Assembly: GCA_963789255.1 (NCBI GenBank)
Contig: CAWBJW010000002.1
Span: 2,356,001-2,420,000 of the forward strand
Direction: 5' to 3'
Source: DATARH01 sp963789255
GTDB taxonomy: Bacteria; Pseudomonadota; Alphaproteobacteria; ATCC43930; CGMCC-115725
Length of the DNA: 64,000 bases
Positions 11,260 to 18,545 of the stretch are shown one piece after another. The translations under genes and the position numbers were made by a program. Numbering within the stretch: position 1 is the stretch's first letter; each line of letters starts with the position of its first letter. The notes below the pieces were generated by a model. That model ran no database searches and had not been told where the DNA came from. It saw only the letters and a program-made list of their open reading frames with translations.

Positions 11260-11874
11260 ATGCATATCAATCAGCTCATTGCGCATAACGGCACCTGGTT
11301 TTACGTCATCGCGTTTGTCTGGACCTTTCTCGAAGGCGAGACCGTGGTCCTGTTCGCCGGGTTCGCCGCGGCCCAGGGTCTGGTCGATCCCTGGGTGCTG
11401 CTGATCGCGGCATGGCTCGGCAGCTTTTCCGGCGATCAGTGCTATTTCTGGCTCGGCCGCCACTTTGGCGTGCAGTTGCTCGATCGTTTTCCGCGCTGGC
11501 GCCACGGCGTCGATGCACCGCTGCATTGGCTCGAACGCTACGATGCCGGCTTCATCCTGTCGTTCCGCTTCATCTATGGCGTGCGCAATTTCTCATCCTT
11601 TGCCTTGGGGCTGAGTGCGGTAAGCTGGCGGCGGTTTCTTGCGTTCAACTTCATTGCCGCCGGACTGTGGGCAGCGAGCTTTACCGCAGTCGGCTATTTC
11701 CTTGGTGATGCCTTCCACGCCGTGTTCGGCGATCTCGTGCGATCGTTCCACCTGGTGATGCTCGGCGTCTTCGTCGCCATCGCCACCGCCATGTGGCTCC
11801 TGCATCGGCTGCAGAGGCGCCGCCCGCTCAGGGTTCCGCCGGGCGCTGACGTGGTGCTGCCGCCGTCGTCCTGA
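11260..11874 (+). CDS. DedA family (VTT/SNARE-associated) membrane protein
   Basis: A 204-residue inner-membrane protein of the DedA family. The diagnostic parts are the re-entrant segment 'FLEGETVVLFAGFAA', 'GDQCYFWLGRHFG', and 'RFIYGVRNFSSFALGLSAVSWRRFLAFNF'. DedA proteins act in membrane lipid homeostasis, including undecaprenyl phosphate or phospholipid scrambling. Four to five hydrophobic segments are visible. It converges with the SAM hydrolase gene 5 nt downstream. Confidence 0.9.
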   Translation: MHINQLIAHNGTWFYVIAFVWTFLEGETVVLFAGFAAAQGLVDPWVLLIAAWLGSFSGDQCYFWLGRHFGVQLLDRFPRWRHGVDAPLHWLERYDAGFILSFRFIYGVRNFSSFALGLSAVSWRRFLAFNFIAAGLWAASFTAVGYFLGDAFHAVFGDLVRSFHLVMLGVFVAIATAMWLLHRLQRRRPLRVPPGADVVLPPSS

Positions 11875-11879
11875 CCGCG

Positions 11880-12608
11880 TCACGCGAGAATCGCGATTTC
11901 GCTCCCTACCCCAAGCCCGAAGGTTCGATCCGCGCGCCCGGCATTGACCGCGATCTCGACCAGCCCATTCGAATTGACGTACCAGAATGCCTCGCCGCTC
12001 GGCATCGCCGAGAAGGTCTGCGCATGAGCGATGCTGCATCCCCCGGCCGCGAGGCGCGCGGTCGCCGGCAGGCAGGCGCCGCGCAGCCCGGTCAGCGCAT
12101 TGCCGTAATGATCGATATAGACGATCTCGGCCAGATCGTCGGGCCAGGCGGGGAAGGTTGCGGCCGCGGCCGGGCTCGCCATCGCCGATGGCGGCTCGCC
12201 CAGCGCCAGCCGGCCCGCTATCGGCGCGAACAGATCGCGGCCGTGAAAGCTCGCCGACAGCGCCGGCGGCCGCCAGGTGATCCGCCAAGAGCGCGGGTTC
12301 GCGGCGCGGCGCAGCACGAGTTCGAACAGCCCGTTGTCCGGCCCGACATAGAGGCGGTCCGCCGCCTCGGCGATCAACCCGCGCCGCGCGCTGCCGACCC
12401 CGGGGTCGATGACGCAAAGCAGCACCGTTCCCGCCGCAAACCATGTCGCATAGGCAGCCAGCAGATACGCTGCAGGCTTGGGTTGCCCGGCCGGCGCGTC
12501 GGCAAAGAGCTGGATCACCGGCACACCCGGCGCGGTCCCTTGCAGGGCCGCGTTGACCTGGCCGGTATAGGGGCCGGCGAGGCCGAAATCGGTGAACAGC
12601 ACGATCAT
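11880..12608 (-). CDS. SAM hydrolase/SAM-dependent halogenase family protein (DUF62)
   Basis: A 242-residue enzyme of the DUF62/SalL-fluorinase fold that splits S-adenosylmethionine to adenosine and methionine with hydroxide (or halide in specialised members). Visible hallmarks are 'TDFG' (6-9), 'CVIDPGVGS', 'VGPDNGLF', 'SFHGRDLFAPIAG', 'YIDHYGNALT' and a C-terminal 'NSNGLVEIAVN'. The Asp-His-Asp-type water-activating set is present, so it is most likely a hydrolase, not a halogenase. Start ATG 12608 matches the usual 'MIVLFTDFG' opening. It stands alone; a role in limiting SAM or making adenosine is inferred. Confidence 0.88.
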   Translation of the reverse strand: MIVLFTDFGLAGPYTGQVNAALQGTAPGVPVIQLFADAPAGQPKPAAYLLAAYATWFAAGTVLLCVIDPGVGSARRGLIAEAADRLYVGPDNGLFELVLRRAANPRSWRITWRPPALSASFHGRDLFAPIAGRLALGEPPSAMASPAAAATFPAWPDDLAEIVYIDHYGNALTGLRGACLPATARLAAGGCSIAHAQTFSAMPSGEAFWYVNSNGLVEIAVNAGRADRTFGLGVGSEIAILA

Positions 12609-12895
12609 CGCGCGACTATGCCGCCGCCGTCCGCGCTGCGGCAAGGATAGCGGAGTCCTTCGATCGAATTAGAGGATTGGCACAGCGAACCGCAGCCTCT
12701 GCCAAGGTGGCGAGGGCACTATGGGCGTGCTGCTCACCGCGCCAAACCGCCCGATGCGATCGACAGCAAGCGTTCTCTTGCTGCACGATCGGCAGCTGAA
12801 GGTTGGATCGGCACGTCGCTGCCAACCCGATCTTGCAAATATTGCCGGCTTGCGTATCGTCACGGCCGTTGGGGAGTTTGAGCTTGGGGGAGATC

Positions 12896-13343
12896 ATGAA
12901 GAAAATTGCCTTGATCGCGGCGCTGCTCGCGACTTCGGCGGCGCAGCCGGGCTGGGCGGCACACAAAGCGGCGAGCAATTGCTTATCGCCGAGCGCGATC
13001 GAAGCCGAGGCGGCGATCCGTTTCATGACCGATGTCATGGTCGTCAGCCTCGGTTTGCCGGGATACGATTTACGCCGAGTTCCGACTGCGCAACCAGAGC
13101 GCGATCATGGGCTATCAAAAGGCGCTGATCGCGCGTTTCCATGGCGCCGCGGCGTTCGACCACTGGAATACCTCGCTCGCCAACCAGGCGGCGCAGAAAG
13201 AAGCGGGTATGCTCGCCGCACAGCTGTGCCAGCAATCGGCGGCGCTGGAGAAGCAGGCGGCCGCCCTCGACACGAAGGGTTTCCGGGCCTATGCGGCGGC
13301 GCAGGCGGCGGCCTACACGGGACCCGCCAAATGCCGGAGATAG
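12896..13343 (+). CDS. Secreted protein of unknown function, frameshifted in this sequence
   Basis: Begins with a clear signal peptide (MKKIALIAALLATSAAQPGWAA) after a GGGGGAGATC Shine-Dalgarno. The second half continues in another frame ('VCRDTIYAEFRLRN...QAAAYTGPAKCRR'). Dropping one C at 13048-13049 joins them as 'MVVSSVCRDTIYAEF' and gives a 148-residue protein with two or more Cys in the mature part, likely periplasmic. Function not recognised. The next gene starts about 90 nt downstream. Confidence 0.7.
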
Positions 13344-13435
13344 GACGCTGAGTACGATGCGAGTCGGGCAGAAGTGATGTCCTGCTGCGCGTAAACTGCG
13401 CTAGAGTGAGGCCAACACGCAACCGGAGGAGCGCG

Positions 13436-14419
13436 ATGGCCCGGATTGTCCTTGGGATGGGAACCTCGCACACGCCGATGCTGAATGCGCCGCCGACCGA
13501 CTGGCCGCGCTTCATCGAGCGCGACGCCAAGCGCACCAACCTGCTCGATACCGAAGGGCGGCTGACCACCTATGACGAGCAGTTGCAGCGTGCGCCGGCC
13601 GGCATCACCGCTGAAATCGCGCCCGAGCGCATGGCGGCGCGATACGCCGTGGTGCAGGGCGCCATCGCGCGGCTCGGCGATTTTCTGCGCGAGGCTGATC
13701 TCGACGCGCTGATCGTCTGCGGCGACGACCAGGAGGAACTTTATCAACACGACAACATGCCGGGCATCCTGGTCTATTACGGCGAGACGATCCGCAACGT
13801 CCCGCTGGCGCCGATGACGGAGCCCAATTGGGGCTGGCGGGCGAGCGCCCGCTGGCACGAGGAGAAGGTGCCGCGCGACTACCCGGTCGATGCCCGGCTG
13901 GCGCATCACCTGATCGACGAGCTGATCGACCGCGAATTCGACATTTCCGCCTCGAACCGCATCGAGGAGGGCATGGGCGAGGGGCACGCGATCGGCTTTG
14001 TCCACCGGCGGGTCATGCAGGAGGTCGTGCCGATCGTGCCGGTCTGCATCAACACCTACTATCCGCCGAACCAGCCGACGCCGCGGCGCTGCTATCGGCT
14101 GGGGCAGGCGATCCGCGCCGCCGTCGAAACCTACCCGGCGGATATCAGGATCGGCATCGTCGCCTCCGGCGGGCTGTCGCATTTCGTCGTCGACGAGGCG
14201 CTCGACCGCGGCTTTCTCGACATGCTGCGCCGCAAGGACGCGGCGGCGATCGAAGCGCTGCCGCGCGAAAAACTCAACTCGGGCAGTTCGGAGATCCGCA
14301 ACTGGATCTGCGTCGCCGGCGCGGTCGAGCACCTCTCGCTCGAATGGTCGCTCTACGAGCCGGGCTACCGCACGCCGGCCGGCACCGGCACCGGGCTCGG
14401 CTTTGCGTTCTGGTCGTGA
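13436..14419 (+). CDS. Class III extradiol ring-cleavage dioxygenase (LigB-type)
   Basis: A 327-residue LigB-superfamily Fe(II) dioxygenase, which opens catechol-type rings next to the diol. Candidate iron ligands are His12 in 'GMGTSHTPM' and His105 in 'ELYQHDNMPG', with an acidic stretch 'GDDQEE' between strands. The late 'ASGGLSHFVVDEALDRGFLD' is typical of the catalytic domain. I start at ATG 13436 (GGAGGAGCGCG upstream) rather than an in-frame upstream codon. The Rieske oxygenase gene begins 13 nt downstream, so ring hydroxylation and cleavage are probably made together. The aromatic substrate is unknown. Confidence 0.87.
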   Translation: MARIVLGMGTSHTPMLNAPPTDWPRFIERDAKRTNLLDTEGRLTTYDEQLQRAPAGITAEIAPERMAARYAVVQGAIARLGDFLREADLDALIVCGDDQEELYQHDNMPGILVYYGETIRNVPLAPMTEPNWGWRASARWHEEKVPRDYPVDARLAHHLIDELIDREFDISASNRIEEGMGEGHAIGFVHRRVMQEVVPIVPVCINTYYPPNQPTPRRCYRLGQAIRAAVETYPADIRIGIVASGGLSHFVVDEALDRGFLDMLRRKDAAAIEALPREKLNSGSSEIRNWICVAGAVEHLSLEWSLYEPGYRTPAGTGTGLGFAFWS

Positions 14420-14432
14420 AGGAATAACCGCG

Positions 14433-15743
14433 ATGCGCAAGAAGGACAGCGAGGATCTCGTCCGCGTCGGGCCGGGCACGGTGATGGGCGGGCTGATGCG
14501 CGAATACTGGCTGCCGGCGGCGATGTCGTCGGAGCTGAAAGCGGACGGCGCACCGATGCGCCTCATGCTCTTGGGCGAGCAGCTGATCGCGTTCCGCGAC
14601 AGCGCGGGGCGGGTCGGGGTGATGGACCACCGCTGCCCGCACCGCTGCGCCTCGCTGTTCCTCGGGCGCAACGAGGAAAATGGCATCCGCTGCGTCTATC
14701 ACGGCTGGAAATACGACACCGAGGGCAATTGCGTCGATACCCCGAACCTCGCCGGGCAGCCCGGTTTCAAGAACCGGATCAAGGCCAAGGCCTACCAGAC
14801 CGTCGAGCGCAACGGCCTCGTCTGGGTCTATATGGGCGCCCGCAAGGAGGCCCCGCCGCTGCCCGAGATCGAGGCGACGCTGTTGCCCGAGGCCGAGATG
14901 CAGATCTCGTTCGTGCAGCGCGAATGCAACTGGCTGCAGGCATTGGAAGGCGACATCGACACCTCGCATTTTGGCTTCCTGCACGCCGGCGGCGTCGATC
15001 CCGACGACGTGCCGGAGGACAGCCTGTTCCGCTATACGGTCGCCAACCGCGCCCCCGACTACCATGTCGCCGATACCAAAAGCGGCACGATGTACGCCGC
15101 CTATCGCGGGGCGGAGCCGGGCCGCACCTACTGGCGCTTTGCCAATTTCATGCTGCCGTTCTGGACCCAGACGCCGCAGGGCAAGTTCACCGAGCACCTG
15201 CACAACCGCGCCTGGGTCCCGATGGACGACACCCACACGATGTTCGTCAGCCTGATGTGGCGGCAGCACCCGGCCTCGATCGGCCCGAACAAGCGCGGCC
15301 AGATGATGCCGGGCTTCAAGCGCGTCTTCGATTATCTGCCCAACACGTCGGACTGGTACGGCCGCTGGCGGCTCAACCGCCGGCCCGGGAACGACTGGCT
15401 GATCGACCGCGAGGCGCAGGCGACGGGCGGCAACTACACCGGCATCGACGGCATCCACGCGCAGGACCAGGCGGTGACCGAGAGCATGGGGCCGATCACC
15501 GACCATTTGTTCGAGCATATGGCGCCGAGCGACCGGATGATCATGGCGACAAGGCGCCGGCTCTTGAAGGCGGCACGCGCCTTGGCAAAGGACGGCACGG
15601 TGCCGCCCGGCGTCGACGATCCGGACATCAACTACGCGGTGCGCAGCGGCGATTTCGTCACCGACGCAAAGCTCGGCTGGCGCGAGGCTTACGAGCGCCA
15701 GATGCGCGCCGCCGTGCGGCCAATGCAGCAGGCGGCGGAGTAA
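14433..15743 (+). CDS. Rieske [2Fe-2S] aromatic ring-hydroxylating oxygenase, alpha subunit
   Basis: A 436-residue terminal oxygenase. The Rieske cluster ligands are C68-x-H70 (RCPHRC) and C87-x2-H90 (CVYHGWKYD). The mononuclear iron site follows as D176-x2-H179-x4-H184 (DTSHFGFLH), with D174 close by as a possible electron bridge. Length and motif spacing resemble phthalate-dioxygenase-type enzymes that need only a separate reductase. No reductase or ferredoxin gene is adjacent. The gene is 13 nt behind the LigB-type dioxygenase and probably in the same operon. Confidence 0.92.
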   Translation: MRKKDSEDLVRVGPGTVMGGLMREYWLPAAMSSELKADGAPMRLMLLGEQLIAFRDSAGRVGVMDHRCPHRCASLFLGRNEENGIRCVYHGWKYDTEGNCVDTPNLAGQPGFKNRIKAKAYQTVERNGLVWVYMGARKEAPPLPEIEATLLPEAEMQISFVQRECNWLQALEGDIDTSHFGFLHAGGVDPDDVPEDSLFRYTVANRAPDYHVADTKSGTMYAAYRGAEPGRTYWRFANFMLPFWTQTPQGKFTEHLHNRAWVPMDDTHTMFVSLMWRQHPASIGPNKRGQMMPGFKRVFDYLPNTSDWYGRWRLNRRPGNDWLIDREAQATGGNYTGIDGIHAQDQAVTESMGPITDHLFEHMAPSDRMIMATRRRLLKAARALAKDGTVPPGVDDPDINYAVRSGDFVTDAKLGWREAYERQMRAAVRPMQQAAE

Positions 15744-15795
15744 ATTCCTCAGTTCGCACGGAGGCACGGAGAAGACAAAAACGTTTCTCTTTGCC

Positions 15796-16578
15796 TCACC
15801 GCCCCTGTGTTGAGCCAATAAAATCGAGGAACGCGGCGAGGAAGGCGTCCTTCTGTTCGTCGAATGGGGCGTGCCCGGCGTTCGGCAGCACGACGAGGCG
15901 CGAACCGGGGATCAGCGCCCGGTAGGCATCGCCGAATTTGGGCGGCACGAGACCGTCCTCGGCGCCCCACAAGAGCAGGGTCGGCACGTCGATGCGGTGC
16001 AGCCATTTCGGCAGACCCGGATTGTGGAAGCGCGGCCGGTAGGCGAGGCGCATGACGGTCGCGCGGTTTTTCGCGACGACATTCATGTCGGCATGGGCGA
16101 GGTCGGCGAGGCGGCGCGAGGCCCGTTCGGGATCGGCGTAAAACCGTCGCAGATTCTCCTCGACCGGCATGCGGAAGATGTCGGGGATCGGCTCGCCATC
16201 GGCGGTAATGCCGACCGCGCCGACGAGGGTCAGGCTGGCGAGACGCGCGGTGTTGCGCACCGCCATCTCGGCCGCGACCCAGCCGCCGAGCGAAGTTCCC
16301 ATCAGATGGACGTGGTCGAGGCCGAGCGTCGCGAGCAAGTCGAGATAGAAAAAAGCGAGATCGCCCACCTCGTCGAGCCAGGGCGGGTCGTCGGAGAGGC
16401 CGAAGCCGGGATGTTCGGGAGCGAAGACTTCGAACCGTGTCGCCAGCTCGTCGAGAAACGGCATCCAGCCGGTATGCCCGCCGGCGCCGTGCAGGAATAC
16501 CAGCGGCGTCCCCGAACCGCCGCGGAACAGCCGGATCCTCGCGCCGGCGACCGTCACAATGTCCAGGCTGTGCGGCAT
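15796..16578 (-). CDS. Alpha/beta fold hydrolase (meta-cleavage-product-hydrolase-like)
   Basis: A 260-residue hydrolase with HGAGG at residues 30-34, nucleophile Ser96 in 'GTSLGG', an acidic residue in 'LLLWGAEDGLVP' and a catalytic His in 'LPNAGHAPFDEQ'. The layout fits C-C hydrolases that act after extradiol cleavage, which suits the converging LigB/Rieske pair, but the assignment to that pathway is inference. The start at ATG 16578 lacks a strong Shine-Dalgarno. A hairpin repeat separates it from prfB. Confidence 0.85.
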   Translation of the reverse strand: MPHSLDIVTVAGARIRLFRGGSGTPLVFLHGAGGHTGWMPFLDELATRFEVFAPEHPGFGLSDDPPWLDEVGDLAFFYLDLLATLGLDHVHLMGTSLGGWVAAEMAVRNTARLASLTLVGAVGITADGEPIPDIFRMPVEENLRRFYADPERASRRLADLAHADMNVVAKNRATVMRLAYRPRFHNPGLPKWLHRIDVPTLLLWGAEDGLVPPKFGDAYRALIPGSRLVVLPNAGHAPFDEQKDAFLAAFLDFIGSTQGR

Positions 16579-16604
16579 CCGTGGCTCCTTCTGCGCCCGG
16601 AGGC

Positions 16605-16631
16605 ACCCTCTCCCGCAGTGCGGGAGAGGGT
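16605..16631. repeat. Short palindromic repeat (family B hairpin)
   Basis: A perfect 12-bp inverted repeat, ACCCTCTCCCGC with its complement and a 3-base loop. It lies between the prfB stop and the start of the hydrolase gene. The same stem occurs twice in 45261-45393 and once, slightly changed, inside rne at 22153-22182. It may serve as a transcript-end or processing hairpin for prfB. Confidence 0.85.
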
Positions 16632-16636
16632 GATTA

Positions 16637-17763
16637 TCATCCCCCGCTCGCGATCGCGTCGGCGCCCTCGATGCGTTGCGCCAGCGCGGCCGCGAGGAAG
16701 CGGTCGATGTCGCCGTCGAGCACCGCCGCCGGGTTGCCGGTCTCGACCCCGGTGCGCAGATCCTTCACCATCTGGTAGGGCTGCAGCACGTAGGAGCGGA
16801 TCTGGTGGCCCCAGCCGATATCGGTCTTGGTGGCGTTCATCGCTTCGGTCGCCGCCTCGCGCTTCTGCAATTCCGCTTCGTAGAGCCGGGCGCGCAGCAT
16901 CGCAAAGGCATGCGCCCGGTTCTGGTGCTGCGAGCGCTCGCTCTGACATTGCACGACGATGCCGCTCGGCTGATGGGTGATGCGGATCGCGCTGTCGGTC
17001 TTGTTGACATGCTGGCCGCCGGCGCCCGAGGCGCGGTAGGTGTCGATGCGCAGATCCTTGTCGTTGATCTCGATCTCGATCTTCTCGTCGATCACCGGAT
17101 AGACCCAGGCCGAGGCGAAGCTGGTGTGGCGCCGCGCGGCGGAGTCGAAGGGCGAGATCCGCACCAGCCGGTGCACGCCGCTCTCCGTCTTCAGCCAGCC
17201 ATAGGCGTCTGGGCCGCTGACCTTGACCGTCGCCGATTTGATCCCGGCGCCTTCGCCGGCGCTTTCTTCGAGCCATTCCACCTTGTAGTCGTGCGCGGTG
17301 GCCCAGCGCACATACATGCGCAGCAGCATCTCGGCCCAATCCTGGGCTTCGGTGCCGCCGGCGCCGGCATGGACTTCGAGATAGCAGTCATTGGCGTCGG
17401 CTTCGCCCGACAACAGGCTCTCGACCTCGCGGCGCTGCGCTTCGTCGCGCAATGCCCCGAGACTGGCCTCGGCTTCGGCGACGATCGTGGCATCGCCCTC
17501 GGCATCGCCCAGCCCGATCAGCTCGACCGCCTCGTCAACCTCGCGCTCGATCCGGCGATAGCTCTCGATCGCCCGCTCCAGCCGGGTGCGCTCGCGCAAC
17601 ACCAGCCTGCGCCGCCGCCGGATCGTCCCACAGCCTGGGGTCTTCCGCCTTGGCGTTCAGCTCGGCGAGGCGCCGGTTGGCAATATCCCAGTCAAAGATG
17701 CCTCCTCAGCAGCGCCAACGACTTGCCGATGTCGTCAACGACCGCCTGTATCTCAGCGCGCAT
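16637..17763 (-). CDS. prfB: Peptide chain release factor 2, with programmed +1 frameshift and one extra base
   Basis: RF2 recognises UAA/UGA and triggers peptide release. The first 23 codons from ATG 17763 end at an in-frame TGA (17694-17692) in AGGAGG-CAT-CTT-TGA-C, the classical autoregulatory shift site; after slipping, the frame reads 'DWDIANRRLAELNAKAED'. A second, unexpected shift lies at 17603-17605, where one base must be dropped to join 'DDPAAAQA' to 'VLRERTRLERAIESY'. The rest is normal: 'GGTEAQDWAEMLLRMY', the GGQ peptidyl-hydrolysis motif in 'GAGGQHVNKTDSAIR'. This essential gene is unlikely to be dead, so the second shift is probably a sequence error. Confidence 0.95.
17691..17706 (-). 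promoter_or_regulatory. RF2 programmed +1 ribosomal frameshift site
   Basis: On the coding strand the order is AGGAGG (17706-17701), CAT, CTT (17697-17695), TGA (17694-17692), C. This matches the known RF2 control site: an internal Shine-Dalgarno three bases before a CUU slip codon and a weak UGA-C stop. When RF2 is scarce the ribosome slips forward one base and makes more RF2. Confidence 0.95.
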
Positions 17764-17814
17764 CCGCCTCTTTCCTCTCGCTCCGCCGCCCCTACGCTTC
17801 CAGCCATAAATCGA

Positions 17815-18180
17815 TCATCGGCGCTCGGTTCTTTCGATTCCGAAATAATAACCAATGACGAGCGTAACAATGGGGATGACTGCGATCTTCATTAGCTCGG
17901 TAAAGCTGTCAAATACCGGTTCATCGAAATGGATTCCACGGTAGAGCAGGAAGCCGATGGTAGCGGCGATCACACCTGAATAAACTACAAAAACAATGAG
18001 CACAATGTTAGAACGGTCTTGCCCTACCCTGCGGCTATTTTCGGCTTGTATCGTTCGACCCAATGTCAATTCGGCGGCGGCAGCGCGTCCGATCACCTGC
18101 TCGATTTTGTCACTTTCGATTTCGCTGGCTTCAGCGCGTCGGATCTCCCGCTCGACTTTGTCAAATTCGCTTTCCGACAA
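17815..18180 (-). CDS. Small membrane protein of unknown function
   Basis: A 121-residue protein: a charged N-terminal half with Glu/Arg-rich helices ('EREIRRAEASEIESDKIEQV'), then two membrane segments (about 58-80 and 90-113) and a short basic tail. It starts at TTG 18180 with AAGTAAGAG upstream. The gene lies 21 nt after another small unknown gene and upstream of prfB, on the same strand. The DNA is noticeably less GC-rich than the flanking genes. Function not recognised. Confidence 0.6.
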   Translation of the reverse strand: MSESEFDKVEREIRRAEASEIESDKIEQVIGRAAAAELTLGRTIQAENSRRVGQDRSNIVLIVFVVYSGVIAATIGFLLYRGIHFDEPVFDSFTELMKIAVIPIVTLVIGYYFGIERTERR

Positions 18181-18201
18181 TTGAGGCTCTTACTTGGAAT
18201 T

Positions 18202-18438
18202 TTAAAGGAAACCTGTTGAGATCGCTGTGGATGCGGTCGTTGACGTTGCATTAGCGTTTTCAGCTAGGTCGCGGGCCATCTCAAGCCATTTAATCCGCGC
18301 CGCATTCAGCTCTTCGCGATTTTCCGGATTTGCGCTCAATATCTCGTCGATGCGCCTGGCCTCGTCGAGCGCCTTTTGCGCCAACTCCCGCTGACGCTTA
18401 ACATCCTGAAGCAGGAACCCGAAATTTGCCGCCCGCAT
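18202..18438 (-). CDS. Small hypothetical protein, helical
   Basis: A 78-residue reading frame starting at ATG 18438 behind a good Shine-Dalgarno (CGGAGG, 9 nt spacing). It is predicted mostly helical and charged ('LLQDVKRQRELAQKALDEAR', 'EELNAARIKWLEMARDLAEN') with a Ser/Thr-rich tail. The frame continues far upstream but that part is antisense to mrcA. Together with the membrane protein 21 nt downstream it looks like a two-gene accessory unit. Function not recognised. Confidence 0.55.
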   Translation of the reverse strand: MRAANFGFLLQDVKRQRELAQKALDEARRIDEILSANPENREELNAARIKWLEMARDLAENANATSTTASTAISTGFL

Positions 18439-18545
18439 GGTCACACGCCTCCGAAACTTTATATAGCCCGCCAAATCGGTATCTACAACTCGCTTCGCCA
18501 GCGGCCTAGCACTCGCCGGGCTCCCGTCGCGACACGGCCACCAAC

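Noticed and set aside
10449..11260. Extended start of the DUF4337 gene at 11260
   Set aside because: The extra 38 residues lie in the gap and touch the DedA start, while ATG 11146 has a good Shine-Dalgarno and matches the family start.
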